DNA of 64,000 bases from Nicotiana tabacum (GCF_000715075.1 NC_134102.1:46447348-46511347), one strand, 5' to 3'. Counted from the stretch's first letter, positions 46,324 through 60,000 are shown. Notes: generated by a model from the letters alone, not told the origin. Numbers and translations: made by a program.

Positions 46324-47777
46324 TGATGTTAGGCCGAAATGCTATACTTTTAGTATATTACTCGCCTTACATGTTGTTAGTTTAGTGGTTAATTGTGCGA
46401 CGTTTGAGCTAAATTATGTTGTTTTATGTGTAGTAGCATTAGAAGACAAAGACGAGTGAAGGTTGCACAAAAAGAGGACGAAAATGCAAGAAAAGAGCAC
46501 AAAAATGACAAGTACCCAAACCGTGCTACAGACCAGGCTTCGCGAGGTCTATAGCCAGGTTGACCGCGCTATAGACCAGGCTTTGCAAGGTCTATAGCCA
46601 CGTTGACCGCGCTATAGACCAGGCTTCGCGAGGTCTATAGCCAGGTTGACCGCGCTATAGACCAGGCTTCGCGAGGTCTATAGCCAGGTTGACCGCGCTA
46701 CAGACCAGGCTTCCCAAGGTCTATAGCCAGGTTGACCGCGCTACAGACCAGGCTTCGCGAGGTCTATAGCCAGGTAATTAAAAGTAGCGGGTTAAAAGAC
46801 TCCGACCCATATTTGGACTCAAGGACTTCATCCCTAGCCTATAAATTCTCCCTAAACATGTCTGAATGAGGAGAGCCATTTTTAGTGCAGATTCAACAAA
46901 AAGGGACGTTTTTGGAGATGGGATTTCGACTTAAGAATGCAAGAACACGCCAGGAGCAAGACAGAGATTTCTTCTATGAGTTTTTCACTTCCTTCTTCCT
47001 ATTTTCATTATTGGTTATGAATTCTTGTATTGTAATTTTGCAAACTATTATGAATAGCTAATTTGTTATCTAGAGTTTTGATAGAACCTTTTGTAGGATA
47101 AATTCTTGTTATGTTTTTATATATTTGAGCCGTTGGATTTCTCTACTTGTTCAACTACGTGTTTATTGTTGTTGATTGAATGACAATCATTTAACTGTGC
47201 CTATTAAGTATGTATATTGCCCGAGAGAGAGTACACATTTAGGTAGTTGTTGAACAACATCACTCCTAACATATGTGAGAGATCAATACGGAGGGTTTAA
47301 AGGTGGGATTGGAGATAACCAAACCTTGGTGCGATCGTAGTGAGCAGTGAATTAGTGCTAGCTAGCATAGTTCGAGAGAATACGTCTAGTAAATTGTGAT
47401 AGTTGCTCGAGGGAGAATTAGGACACCCGAAGTACTCAAGATCGGTAGAGAATATTTAGGCAAAATTATTGAAGACGTAGCGGGAAGGATTCCGACAATT
47501 GGTGAAATCATAACTCTAGACCTCTTTAGGCTTGTCTCCAATTTCATCCTTGTTAGTTGATAATTTTACTAGTTTATAATATTTGTTAGTTAATTAGTAG
47601 AAATAAAAAATCAAATCTTTAAAACTAGAAAATTGTTTGGACTTGTGTTTCTTAGCAATATTGAACAACTATAGCTAAGCGTTAGTTCTCTTTGGGATTC
47701 GACTCCGGACTTGTAAACTAGATTATATTTGCAACGACAGCTTAGTCCTTTTTATAAGGTATAGTTGGGTGTGATCA
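46324..47777 (+). repeat. 3' LTR of the non-autonomous element (1454 bp)
   Basis: Starts TGATGTTAGGCC and ends GGGTGTGATCA. It carries six copies of the 43-bp minisatellite (46515-46775) and an extra ~21 bases (ggacttcatccctagcc) that are absent from the 5' LTR. Confidence 0.92.
46515..46775 (+). repeat. 43-bp minisatellite in the LTR, six copies
   Basis: Unit: accgcgctatagaccaggct, then tcgcgaggtctatagccaggttg. Each unit contains the near-palindrome agacc-aggcttcgcgaggtct. The 5' LTR holds only three units (32045-32180). Confidence 0.93.
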
Positions 47778-47782
47778 TTAAT

Positions 47783-48379
47783 ATGAGCCCTTTAATGATA
47801 TAACAACCCAACCAGTTGTTCTGAGTTTTAGAATCTTATTCTCTTATTTGAAATTTTTCATAGGTTTATTTAGTGATTTATGACTTACGGGTATGGGTGG
47901 TTTGGGTCCCGAAGGATTCGGGAGCATTTCGAAATACTTAAAACTTGAACTTGAAGCCGTAAGTTATGAGAGCCGACCAAAGTCAACATCTTGAGTAAAC
48001 CAACTTAGATTAATGATTTGAATGTTCCAATTAGCTCATATGATAATTTTGGACTTAGGTGTATGTTCGGATTAGGACTCGAGGGGCTCGGGTGTGATTT
48101 AACACTATTGCATAAAAGTTGTAAAGTTAAGAGTTCATAAGTTTAATTTCAACCTTAATTTTGAGTTGTGATATTTTTGTATATGTTTTGAGCCCTTAGA
48201 CAAGTTCGTGTAGAATATTTGGACTTGCCAGGATAGATTAAAGAGGTAAGTGTAGATCTCCTATCGGATGGTTCGAATCAGATTTGCTTGGACCTGATAT
48301 GGTCCATCAGGCTGTAGAGAAAGTAAAGCATATTCAGCCATTTTTGATGACTCAGAGTCATCAGAAGTCACATTTAGAT
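47783..48379 (+). pseudogene. Chimeric fragment: gypsy LTR head joined to an integrase piece
   Basis: From about 47793 (tgatataacaacccaacc) the sequence resembles the start of LTRs such as 11064 and 22799 (tttggacttaggtgtatgttcgg). At about 48250 it switches without an element boundary into integrase coding sequence (SPIGWFESDLLGPDMVHQAV, then HQKSHLDI), and at about 48380 into the LTR of the next element. This is a multi-breakpoint remnant, not a gene. Confidence 0.65.
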
Positions 48380-51234
48380 ATAGTAAATGTAGGAGGTGTA
48401 TTGGAAGTGATTTAGGGTCTAAAGAGAGCCCTAGAACTAAGCTAAGTTGCGAATTATGTAATGGGCTAGAGTTTCAAATGAGTTTACGTAAGACCCGAAT
48501 TCAAAGGAGTACAACTCCCATAGTAAAATGATTTATGTGGTGAGATACCTATCAAATGAAAGATCTTTGAGCCAGTTTCCAACATATCAAACTGTTTGTC
48601 AATTTTACATTTCTATAGAGATTTATGGCCATTTTACTGGACACTGTCCTATCTGCGTGCTCATTTGTGCGCTAGGGTTGTCAAGTGCACTGTAGCAAAC
48701 AGAAGAAAGGTTTTTTGCCTCATCTGCATGCCCAGTTGTGCGCTCAGTTTCCCAGGTGCACGGAAGAGCACACAGAGACCCTATAAATACCCCCAAGATC
48801 GGGGAGAGAGAGTGGCTAACATATTTCTTTGAGCTAGGGCTTGCTCTAACAAAGGGAATCCATCTATACACCCCTCCTATGAACCAAGATTTCCATTCAA
48901 ATTCTCAAATTGGTCAAGAACACCACAAGTTGGATTCAAGAGTTTAAGTACAAGAGGTATGTCTACCATCTCTAACAAAATTATGATGATTATTTATGTA
49001 AGAAATTTGTGTTAGGACTTATGGGAAGGTGATTGGAAGCCATAAGTTCCTACCTAGGTTGTGTTGGTATTGTAGAGATTGTAAAATAGTTTAATGGATG
49101 AGATTGATAGGCTGGGAGTGAACAATTGGGCTTGCATGTTCTAATGAAAATTATGGATTGTCTAAGGATGATTGTAAGGTGAACTATTGGTATGGAAGGT
49201 GGTTGTTAGATGAAGAAATACCATTGTAGGAGGGTGTAGAAAAATATGCATATTAGGTATTTGATAAAATACCTAAATAACCTTGAACATGGAAATTCTT
49301 ACTAATATTGGTTCAATTGGATTATGCTATTGTATATTGAAGTTGTTTAGTGTGGTGGACTATCATAGTATTGTTAAGGGGCGAATTTGAGGTTGGTATC
49401 ACTAAACTCTTTCTCATAGGATTGCTTAGAAGAAATTTCATGTTCTCTTCCCATTCATGATTTCATAACTTTATGATTTCCCCTTCTTAGCCTATAGTTG
49501 GGGGAGACAAGCGGCTATATACTATCCATGTAATGTCTTCACATATTCAGTTCCACATATCATGATATTGCCATTATGATAACGTTATAAAGATTCAAAT
49601 TTACAAATAAGAAGGAAATTTAAATTAAGGTTTTCCAATGGTTTCAATTATTGAATTTATGCTTCTAAAATAATAAATACAAACTACTTCGATGTTATGT
49701 CTCCAAGAATGATGAACTTGGCTAATGAGCTTAAGATGACAAACGAGTACTTTATGAAATGAAGGAGAGTTGTTTTATGTTAAACGGTGATGAACCTTAC
49801 AAATGATGAATTCGGTCTACGTTCCATCTAATCTATTTATTGATTCTCCACACATGTTCTAGTGAAATAAACTATGTTTCCACATGACAAACTTGTTAAG
49901 AACGTCCCCGGTTCCCAAAAGATTATGAACATGAATTTAAAATATTCCAATGATACATAATCTTATGACCCTAAAGGTAATGTTATTCATATTGCTTTGA
50001 GCTTTCATATGGTCTTATAGAACTCCTCGTGATTGTCGAGAATGGTATCGAGAATGGTTAGGTACTTACATGAGAAATCTTTACTACATGTGACTCAAAC
50101 GTATCACTCTCACATGTAATGACTTCATCAAATCGATTTGTAATACTTCCATAAGCTAAATGAATGCTAACTCTGTATATATTATACATGAATGGTCATT
50201 TGCATAATCATGTGTTACATGCCCTATGGACGATCTGGTGAAACACATAGGTGCACAGTAAAAGTGAGCTTTATGGACGATATGATGAAACACATAGGTG
50301 ACACTTTTGCTGTCCTTCACTTGTGCATATTGTTACATTCCCTATGGTCGTTCTGGTGAAATGCATAGGCACATAGTAAAGGTTGGCTATGGACCGACTG
50401 GTGAGATGCATAGTTCAACGCAGGCAAAGGTAGGACCTATGGGTGGTCTGGTGAAACATATATGTGTCATTTTCATTGTCTATATTTGTACATATTGCTA
50501 TATTTACATTATATTTTGTATCCCACACATAGCTTGTATGGATCCCTTGATCCAAAGAAGTTCAGAATGACTTAAGTATGATAAGCCTTGACATGTGATT
50601 TTATAGGCCGATTCGTAGTTTTTTGATGTAATTCATTTACCTCTAGTCCGAGCCACATCATTTTCATACATTATTATGTCTGCTTTACATACTAGTACTA
50701 TTTCATATGTACTACCGTCTCTTTTTTCGGGGACGCTATATCTTTAATGGATGCAGGTGGTATCCCAACAAGCGGCACAGATTCTTGATAGGAGAAGACC
50801 CTCCCTTCCGCTAATTTTTGTGAGCCCTATTCTATATCGGGGCTCTTATGTTGTATCGATCCTTGTACATTATTTTGAGGTATATTTGGGGCCTTGTCAT
50901 TGGCACTTCCATATTTTTCTCATGTCAGTTTAGAGGCTCCGTAGACATATTGTGGGTCATGTATATATATGGGGATTAGAGATATTGTACGTCATTTTGC
51001 TTCCACTTAAAGAATTTTAATGGCTTGTAATGTTTTGTCAACTGTTAACGAGATTGATTAAATAATGGAAGATCAACGTAGTATGTTTCTCTATATATTA
51101 TTGGTTAACATGTATGCATTATTTCTTTGTAAAGCATTCATGGATAATGGTAGATAGTAGGCACCAAGTAGGCTTGCTTGACGGGGATACCTCGATTGAG
51201 CGCCGGTCCTGCTCCCCGAGGTCGGGGCATGACA
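48380..51234 (+). repeat. 5' LTR of a deleted gypsy element (5' end missing)
   Basis: It aligns with 54531 onward, so it lacks about the first 129 bases seen in the 3' LTR. It ends ggtcggggcatgaca at 51234. A tandem block with ctatggacgatctggtgaaa and acacataggtg lies at about 50220-50460. Confidence 0.85.
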
Positions 51235-51235
51235 A

Positions 51236-51252
51236 GCTTGATATTAGAGCTT
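51236..51252 (+). promoter_or_regulatory. Degenerate primer-binding site
   Basis: Reads gcttgatattagagctt, a decayed form of TTGGTATCAGAGCC. Confidence 0.6.
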
Positions 51253-51451
51253 AAGGTTTTAAATTATCCTAGGATGTCTCGGAGCCATGTCTAGTAGAGT
51301 TCTTCTTATCAGTGTGAAGTCAACCACATCTATAATTAGGAGGCTACTTGGGCATTTAGGAATGTCACGCTTCTTTGACACTCTAGATCGTGCGATAGAG
51401 CTTGATTATAAGTCTGTCCTCTTAACTCGTGTGTTATGCTAAATTTCAGTA

Positions 51452-53060
51452 CATGGCGCCTAGGAAGAAGGTGAAGAGTAGCCAAAGGGCAAATGCCACC
51501 TTAAGAGTGGCAGCTAATGAAGTGCCTGATGCTGCAAGTGAGTGCACAGGGGGTCAAGGTACTCCCCCAGCTAGTGCACGTCCTACCTCTAGTACTCCTG
51601 TTGAGATTCCGACTAAGAATGTATAGATGCCTCCTCCCACCTATACTTTAGTTCCACCTCCAGCTTCGTTCTCTGATCCTAGTGCTTCCGACAGAGACCT
51701 TAGGGGAGCCATCTAATTGTTGACTCAGATAGTGGCTTCCCAAGCTCAGAGACTGAATGCTACATCTGCTTCCTCCAATCACCAAGGAGATTTTGATAGT
51801 TCCAGGGTGAATGGATTCCTCCAATTGGATCCTTCGGATTCACAGGTATTAAGCAGAGGAGGACCCACAGAAGTTTATTGATGAGGTGCATAAGATCCTT
51901 CGCGTTATGCATTCCACTGAGACGGAAGCAGTGGAATTGGCCTCTTATAGCCTAAAGGAAGTGGCGTATACTTAGTATGAGTTGTGGAAAAAGTCCCGCA
52001 AGGAAGGTGACTCTGCGACAAAGTGGAATGAGTTCACAAGTGCTTTTATTGACAATTTCTTTCCTGCTGAGACTAGGGAAGCCTGTACTGCTGAGTTCGA
52101 GATTTTGAAGCAAGGTAATATGAGTGTGTGAGATTACCATATGATGTTCGTGATTCTTTCGAGGTATACTCCTTACATGTTATCTACTATGGAGGCTAGG
52201 TTGCACCGATTTGTGCAAGGCCTTAATCCTTTAGTCATAAATGAGGCCATTACAGCAGCCTTGAACTCTGGTATCAATTATGGGAATATGGTGGCATTTT
52301 CTCAAGCCACGAATATCTAGAAGTTAAAAAGCGGGATGGAGCCAGACAAAAAACGAGAAGTCCCGGTTTGTAGGTAATTTTAGTGGCTCCTACAGTAGTG
52401 GTGGTAGTGGAAAGGCATTGTTTAGGAGATGGTCTTCTGGACCGTCATAGTCAGTTGCCCAGTCTTTAGCTATTGCACCACCATCAAGTCCTGGTCAGCA
52501 ACAGTGGGGTCGTGTCAGGCTAGACCAGGGCAATAGGGGACCTTATCCATAGTTTCAGTCAGGCGGGAACTTTCAGCCGCAATAGAGTTCCCCATGTCCT
52601 AAGTGTAGGATCCATCGTTTTGGGGTATGTCGTCATGGTACTGATGCATGTTATCAGTGTGGAGTCAAGGGTCATCAGCTAAAGCACTGCCCCAATAATC
52701 AAAGGACAACAAGTAAGTCCCTCAACTTCCTCCACCTCATTCTATGATGTGTTTGAATGAATATGACCATAGAGTTTCATGCCCTGTATGTTTGATCATG
52801 GAATTATACTTTTTACATGTGTGAACCTCCAACCCTAGTAAGTTTAGCTCATATGGGTATGATGAGGTAAGATGGCATTGGAAACTGGGATGGGATCGGG
52901 ATTGAGCTGGAATAGCTTCATGAGCCGTTCCCCCTACCTACTCAGGTTGGAGAGTCTATAGTAGGAATGTAGGTTTATAGGGATTGTACCATCACACGGC
53001 GTGGTCGAGGAACCATAGTCGACCTTGCCAGGTTAGTGATGGTAGGACGTCTAAGGGGTT
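51452..53060 (+). pseudogene. Degenerate gypsy gag and protease remnant
   Basis: The ATG at 51452 opens MAPRKKVKSSQRANATLRVA. After a TAG the frame goes on through a gag related to 35376 (LNSGINYGNMVAFSQAT-like stretch near 52260) with many stops. The knuckle ACYQCGVKGHQLKHC lies at about 52645-52690. Around 52890-53040 a protease remnant reads QVGESIVG and DCTITRRGRGTIVDLARLVMV. No DxG active site or RT is found. It is the same element family as 32917-42858 but much older or more damaged. Confidence 0.8.
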
Positions 53061-53420
53061 ATATGTAAGATAAAAGTATGTAATGAGGTGTATGCCTTTA
53101 GTCACTCTATAGGTGCATGTACATAAGCTTTCACATGTGAGGAAACTCAAGTTGATTTTAGTTATGTTCAACCTATCGATTTCATCTTCCAAGCATAGAG
53201 AAATGTGGTAAGGATGTTTCACGAATGCTACATGAGGCTCAAAGGTGATTCTAGAAATCTGAAGATCATATTTTAAGTTGTCTTTTCAAAGTAGACATTT
53301 AGGTATAACAGGGGAAGTCATATAGTGTTTATAGTGATGTACCCTAGTATGTCAAGTTGCATTTAAGGCAACGAGTTATTACGGTAATGTGTTTTGAGAA
53401 GTTTAAGGCCAATGAAGGTC
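53061..53420 (+). other. Deletion zone in the gypsy element
   Basis: Where RT, RNase H and most of integrase should be there is only a few hundred bases without recognisable motifs. Confidence 0.5.
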
Positions 53421-54060
53421 GTGGTTGAGATTTTACCGTGTACTGGGCTATTATTGTGTTGTATGGTGCCTTGTATAGTAAGAGATGTGAGAGTCCTTTA
53501 GGGTGGTTCGAAGATGGTGTAGTAGAGTTGATAGGACCAGACCTCGTTCACTAAGCTATGGAGAAAGTCAAGATCGTCAAGAAATGGTTAAAGAAGACTG
53601 AAAGTCGCCAAACGTCCTATTCGGATATTCGGCATAGCGATTTGGAGTTTGCGGAAAATGAATGGATATTTCTAAAAAAATTTCCCATGAAGACATTATG
53701 TATTTGTTAAGAAAGGGAAATGAGTCTATAATACATTGGGCTTAGGAGCTTGAATTACCTCAAAAGTTGTCCTCCATGCACCAGTGTTTCATGTGTCCCT
53801 GTTAAAGCAAGTGGATCCGTCACTCATTGCCCTTGTGGAGATTTTTGAAATTAATGAAGATTTGACCTATGAAGAGGTTCTTGTTTCCATCCTTGATAGA
53901 CATGTTCGAAAGCTGAGAACCAAGGAACTTGCATCCATCAAGGTGTTATGGCGGAACCAACATACTGAAAGAGCCACTTGAGAAACGGAGGAAGATATGA
54001 GGAGAATATATCCCCACTTGTTTGAAGAGCCAAATTCTGGTATATATAGGTTAGTAGAAG
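53421..54060 (+). pseudogene. Gypsy integrase C-terminal remnant
   Basis: Fragments PLGWFEDGVVELIGPDLVH and KTESRQTSYSDIRHSDLEF lead in broken frames to an open 65-codon stretch (53784-53981: MFHVSLLKQVDPSLIALVEI, then LTYEEVLVSILDRHVRKLR) corresponding to the C-terminal integrase/chromodomain-like part. Stops and shifts make it inactive. Confidence 0.85.
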
Positions 54061-54401
54061 TTCCTTTTATTCATGTACTACCTTTCATGTAATGTAAGTC
54101 GACGTCCGGAATAGAGTAGAAATATTATGTTCAATGTTTTTCATGCTTGTGATGACTGGTAAGGCTTGGTGATGTTCTTTTAGGTTGGTTGTTGTGATTC
54201 CATGACATGTGTATTGTCCCAGAAATGAAGGAAAGTCTGTTGAAAGTTTTGAAAATTTGGGGGGTTAGTCAAATTTTGAAGCATTGAGGCTTGATGGTGA
54301 GTAACAAAGGATTAAGAGTATATTGGAGCTTGAATGACTCATACTCGTCACACCGGTTTTAGGTCATCATTCGGGGATGAATGATCCTAAGCGAGTAAGA
54401 T
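54061..54401 (+). other. 3' untranslated region and polypurine tract of the deleted gypsy element
   Basis: Ends in cctaagcgagtaagat before the LTR at 54402, a weakened form of the polypurine tract seen at 40541. Confidence 0.7.
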
Positions 54402-57089
54402 TGTAAGGCCCCTCAAAATTTCCTATAAGTCTGAGGCCTTAAAGCATACTCAAGAGTCGCTTAATTTCTGTTTTGCCTTCCACAGATTATGGACTACAAC
54501 AAACTTAGATGATCATGATAGTAAATGTAGGAGGTTTATTGAAAGTGGTTTAGGGTCTAAGGAGAGCCCTAGAACTAAGCCAAGTTGGGAACTATGCAAT
54601 GGGCTAAACTTTCAAATGAGTACGCATAAGACTCAGCTTCAAAGGAGTACAACTCCCACAGTATATTGATTTTTGTGGTGAGGTGCCTCTTAAACGAAAG
54701 CTCTTTGAGGCTAGTTTCCAACACATTAAACTGTTTATCATTTTCATATTTCTATAGAAAGTTATGGCTGTTTTACTGGACATTGTCCTATCTGCGTGCT
54801 CAGCTACACACAGAAGAAAGGTTTTCTGACTCGTCTGTCCCCAAGTGTACGCTCACTTGACCAGGGGCGCGACAGCACACACAGGGACCCTATAAATACC
54901 CCCAAGGTCAGGGAGAGAGAGTGGATAACTTATTTCTTTGAGCTAGGGCTTGCTCTAACAAACGGAATCTATCCTATACACCCCTCCCATGTACCAAGAT
55001 TTCCATTCAAAATTTCAAATTGGTCAAGAACACGACAAGTTAGGATTTTTAAGAGTTTGACTACAAAAGGTATGTCTACCATCTCTAACTACATTATTAT
55101 AATTATTTATCTAAGAAATATGTGTTTGGACTTTTGGGAGGGTGATTGGAAAGAATAAGTGCCTAACCTTGGTTGTATTGGTGTTGTATAGATTGTAAAA
55201 TGGTTAATTGATGAGATTGATGAGTTGGGAGTGAATTGTTGGACATGCATGTGCTAATGGAGGTTGTGGATTAATTAAGGATGATATTAAGGTAAACTAT
55301 TAATATGGAAGGTAGTTGTTAGATGAAGAAATTCTATTATAATAGGGTGCAGACAAATATGCATATTAGATGTTTGATAAAATGCCTAAATAATCTTGAA
55401 CATGAAAATTCTTACTAATGTTGGTCTAATCGGATTACATTATTGTAGATTGAAGTTGTTTAGCGTGGTAGATTATCATAGTATTGTTAAGGGGCGAATT
55501 TGAGGTATGTACCGCTAAACTCTTTCTCATAGGATTGCTTAAAAGAAATTTCATGTTCTCTTCCCATTCATGATATCATAACTTCATGGTTTCCCCTTCT
55601 TAGCCTATAGTTGGGGGAGCCAAGCATCTATATACTATCCATATAATCTCTTCACATATTCAGTTCCACATACCATGATATTGTCATTGTGATAACGTAA
55701 TAAAGATTCAAGTTACAAATAAGCAGGAAGTTTAAGTTAAGGCTTTCCAATGGTTTCAATTATAGCATTTATGCTTCTAAAATAATAAATGCTAACGACT
55801 TTGATGTTAAGTCTCCAAGAATGATGAACTTGGTTAATGACCTTAAGATGACAAACAAGTACTTTATGAAATGAAGGAGATATTTTCTATGTTAAACGAT
55901 GATAAAACTTACAATGATGAATTAGGCCCATGTGACATTCTAATCTATTCATTGATTCTCCACACATATTCTAGTATACTAAACTATGTTTCCACATGAC
56001 GGACATGTTAAGAATGTCCCCGGTTCCCAAATGATTATGAACATAAATTTAAAGTATTCCAATGATATGGAATCTTATGATTCTAAAGGTAATGTTATTC
56101 ATATTGCTTTGAGCTTTCATATGGTCTTATAGTACTCCTCGTGATCGTCGAGAATGGTTAGGTACTTACATGAGAAATCTATACTACATGTGACTCAAAC
56201 GTATCTCTCTCACCGGTAGTGACTTCATCAAATAAATTTGTAACATTTCCATAAATAACTAATGTTAACTCTGTATATATTATACATTAATGGTAATTTT
56301 CATAATCATATGTTTCATGTCCTATGGACGATCTAATGAAACACATATGTGCATAGTAAAGGTGAGCCCGATGGACGGTCTTTAAAACACATAGGTGCAT
56401 AGTAAAGGTGAGCCCTATGGACGGTCTGATAAAATGCATAGGTGCCACTTTTGTTGTCCTTCACTTGTGCATATTGTTACATGCCCTACAGACGGTCTGG
56501 TGAAACGTATAGGCACATAGTAAAGGTTAACTATGGACGGACTAATGAGATGCACAGTTCAACGTAGGCAAAGGTAGGCCCTATGGACGGTCTGGTGAAA
56601 CACATATGTGCCTTTATCTTTGTCTTTCTTTGTACATATTGCTACATTTGCATTATATTTTGTATCCCACACATAGCTCGCATTGCTCACTTGATCCAAA
56701 GAAGTTCAGAATGACTTAAGTATGATAAGACTTGACATGTGATTCTATAGGTCGCTTCGTAGTTTCTTGATGTACTTCATTTAACTCTTATCTGAGCCAG
56801 AACATTTTCATATGTTATTCTATATGCTTTACATTTTAGTACTATTCTATATGTATTAATGTCCCTTATACCCGGAACGTTGTATGTTTAATGGATGCAA
56901 GTGGTACCCCAACATGCGGCACAAATTCTTGATAGGAGCGGACCCTCCCTTTAGCTGATTTTGGTGAGCCCTACTCTACATTGGGGATCTTATGTTTTAT
57001 TGATACCTGTACATTATTTTGAGCTATAGCCCAGGCCTTCACTGGGACTTCCATTTTTTCTCATGTCAGTTTAGAGGCTCCGTAGACAT
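54402..57089 (+). repeat. 3' LTR of the deleted gypsy element, cut by a later insertion
   Basis: Starts TGTAAGGCCCCTCAAAATTT. It is homologous to 48380-50948 and stops at gacat (57085-57089), where the next element begins. The remaining ~290 bases (as in 50949-51234) must lie beyond the window. The tandem block at 56325-56620 has more cctatggacggtctg units than the 5' LTR by eye. Confidence 0.9.
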
Positions 57090-60000
57090 TGTCGCACCCC
57101 ATTTTCTTGTGAAAAGCGGGTTTCGACGCGTGACAACTCTTTTAAATGGGTATTAAAAGAGAAGAGTAGCCACCTAACGATTTTAAGGTGTGTTAGGGCA
57201 CCTATTTACAAATAACTCTGTTTTAACTAGTCAAGGCCACCAAATATCGGGTAAGAGCTCAAATTAGCTCGAAGAGAAGGTGTTAGGCACTCTTCGAGGT
57301 CCACAACTATTGTTCCCGGCTAAATTTTTTGCTATCTGGGATTTATCGAATTATAGTTTGTTATCCTAAGTGAGCACACAAGCTAATCCACTATTGAATT
57401 AAAGGAACAAAGGTCTAGGTAAGCAATTAATTATTCTAAGTGGAATGAAATAATTAATCGAAGAAGTAATACGCAAATAATGTAGAAGAAATAATTCGGG
57501 AGAATATACTTCATTCATTAATACTAATTGGTACAACTCTTTTGGCTACAAGATACAACTTAGTTAAATCTAGATTTCAACAAACTATGTATATAAGGAA
57601 CATTTAAGCCTAAAGGATCACCCATGCAACATAAATAATACTTCACAACCCTTAAGGTGCAAGGATTGCTCCTATTATCCGGCAAGCAGAGACTATCATC
57701 TCCAACTACCCGATTACTATCTTTAATTTATTTACCTAAAGCATACTAATTTAATTCTAAGTTGTACCCTACTCTGCCTACCCTTCCCATGCCTATAGTC
57801 CAGGAGGCATTGGACCTCTACATAGGTAGTTCTAGACTCGTCCTAGATGCTCAAATTAAAAGACTAGGCGCCACATAATTTAAACAAATAGGACTCCATA
57901 TAAGTACAATTAGCACAAAGGGTCTCATGTTTACCTCCACAAATAGACTCGTAAGAATGTCAAGATAACAATAATTAACAATGATGAGGCAGAGGCAGAA
58001 GGGATAGGTGAAAGGCCATACGAACATGCTCTTCTGGTTGTAAAATTGGGACGGGCAGTCATGAGCTAATGCGCATTGAATTAATTAAACTTAACGCATA
58101 GTTTCTATGTGGAATCGCAGATGACCAGTCATACTTAATCAAGTTCAGAACTCATCCATGGATAACTCAAACATACTTCGTTAGTTAAGTCCTATAGGCA
58201 GGATTTCTAAATGATCATGTTTTAGGCTATTTTAAACAGCACAACGATTAGACAATATATGTTCTTATTTATGTATCCTATAGTCATGATTTCTAGGTGA
58301 GGAGTATTAAGATCATGGATGGTAGTACGAGCAGTTGAGCCAATTAATAGAATCCTATAGGCATGGTGCTAAGTATTTAATCCTAATTCATTGTTTCTAG
58401 GTAAAGGGGCAAACACGTTAATATAGAGTATGTCCTATGAGCATGATTTCTAATCATATTGGTATTATTTAATTACCATATGTTCAGGGCCCTAAATTCA
58501 TGATTTCTAACCGGATAAGCAAGATTGAAGGTCCTATAGGCATGCTATCTATTCGCAAGTAATAAAAGAAATAGAACATGAGGGACAAGAAGCAAATAAA
58601 GTCATATAGCTCCTATAAGCATGATCTCTACCCATTTATGCAAGAATTAGACTACCCCAACCACCCTTTCAACTATTTACCCTATCATTAGTTTTTACAA
58701 GTTATTACAAACTCAAATAGAGTAATTACAAGCCTAATTACAAATACAATGTAACCCAGTAACGCATTCGGGCCTTCAAGTAGACTTAGAACTCTATGTG
58801 GACGGCTGGCCCAAACTCTAGGTGTTGACAGTATACTTCAAACTCCAATACCAAACCTAAGCCAGCAAACTAGGCCCAAACAATAGAGGCCATTATATTT
58901 TTTACACACCATCTTTAACAACCAACGAAAATACACAGACACAAGTGACATCATATGTAAACCAAGTCATCCAGAAACATGTGGGCATCTCGTCCCTAAT
59001 TTTACAACTAACAAAGGGAAGGAATTTCTAAATAACATCCCAAAGGCACATAAACAGGAACATGAATATATTTGAGAGCCACATAAAGACTCCTCCAGGC
59101 ATATACAACATGAAGGATATGCAGAACACATAAAATAAACACATACTATGGCTTTTCAAGTGTATCAGATTAGTTCAATAGCGCCAACATCACAAAGATA
59201 GATCTTCCTAGAGTAGTTAGGACTTAATTACAAATAGGAGTCTCTTACAGGAAAGACTTAGCATGAAAGCTCAAGGTAAACACGGTCATAAACTAATCCT
59301 AGGAAGATAACCAGATAGAAGCTTCTACATGATATATAACATGAAAGTTTAAAGCAAACCAATTTGATGAACACAGTTCAATGGGTATGACAAAGTAGTT
59401 ATCATGTATTCACTTAGTTTCAAATATGCTCAGGAAGTAATTCTGAGAAGATAACAACAACGGTTCATACATAGCAGAGAAACCGAAGTCATGCTCGTCT
59501 ATAAGAGTTCAAACAGTATTGGCACGCAAAAGAAACCTAAGATGAACAAGTAGAGGAATGACTATTAAAACTGTAAAGGTCAAGAGCACTAACTAGTTGT
59601 AAAGATAAACGAGCAAAAGAGTGAGAAAAATTTGAGTTTCAGCAGTGGCTCAATAGCAACAATTGAAGGAGACAATGAGAACCCCAAGTCTCCGGTGCTT
59701 CAACATTCACAAGAGCCTCGAAAGAGCTCCGAGAAGTGCTTGCACCGGAGGAGGTTAATGAGCAAATCACGGTGGCCTTGGCTTTCAGCCGGCCAATGAC
59801 ACATTAATTTAACCAGAACACAATAGAACAAGTGAGTGAAAGAGAGCAGTGATTCCAAAGTCTGTTTTAGAGGAATTGGGGAAGGGTTTATATAGTGTTT
59901 GATTTAGACAGATCAAGAAAGGAAAAACTTCAATTAAAACACAGAATAAGGAAAGAATCACATGCAGACCCATTCCAAATTGGAATATGGTAAAATTGGG

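Larger units (their letters stand above)
31857..47777 (+). mobile_element. Non-autonomous LTR element with gag-like ORF only (TSD ttaat)
   Basis: Two related LTRs (31857-43106, interrupted, and 46324-47777) enclose 3.2 kb at 43107-46323. Both ends carry ttaat (31852-31856 and 47778-47782). The primer site ttttggcgccattgtcgg after the 5' LTR, the coiled gag-like ORF and the aaatcaagcgcttgtggaga block after it recall Athila-type gypsy elements. No protease, RT, RNase H or integrase is present, so it would depend on a relative for movement. The 5' LTR was later split by the element at 32917-42858. Confidence 0.88.

Noticed and set aside
46515..46775. Regular 43-bp repeats resembling a CRISPR array
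   Set aside because: Units are contiguous with no unique spacers, lie inside an LTR and occur in both LTRs of a plant retroelement.
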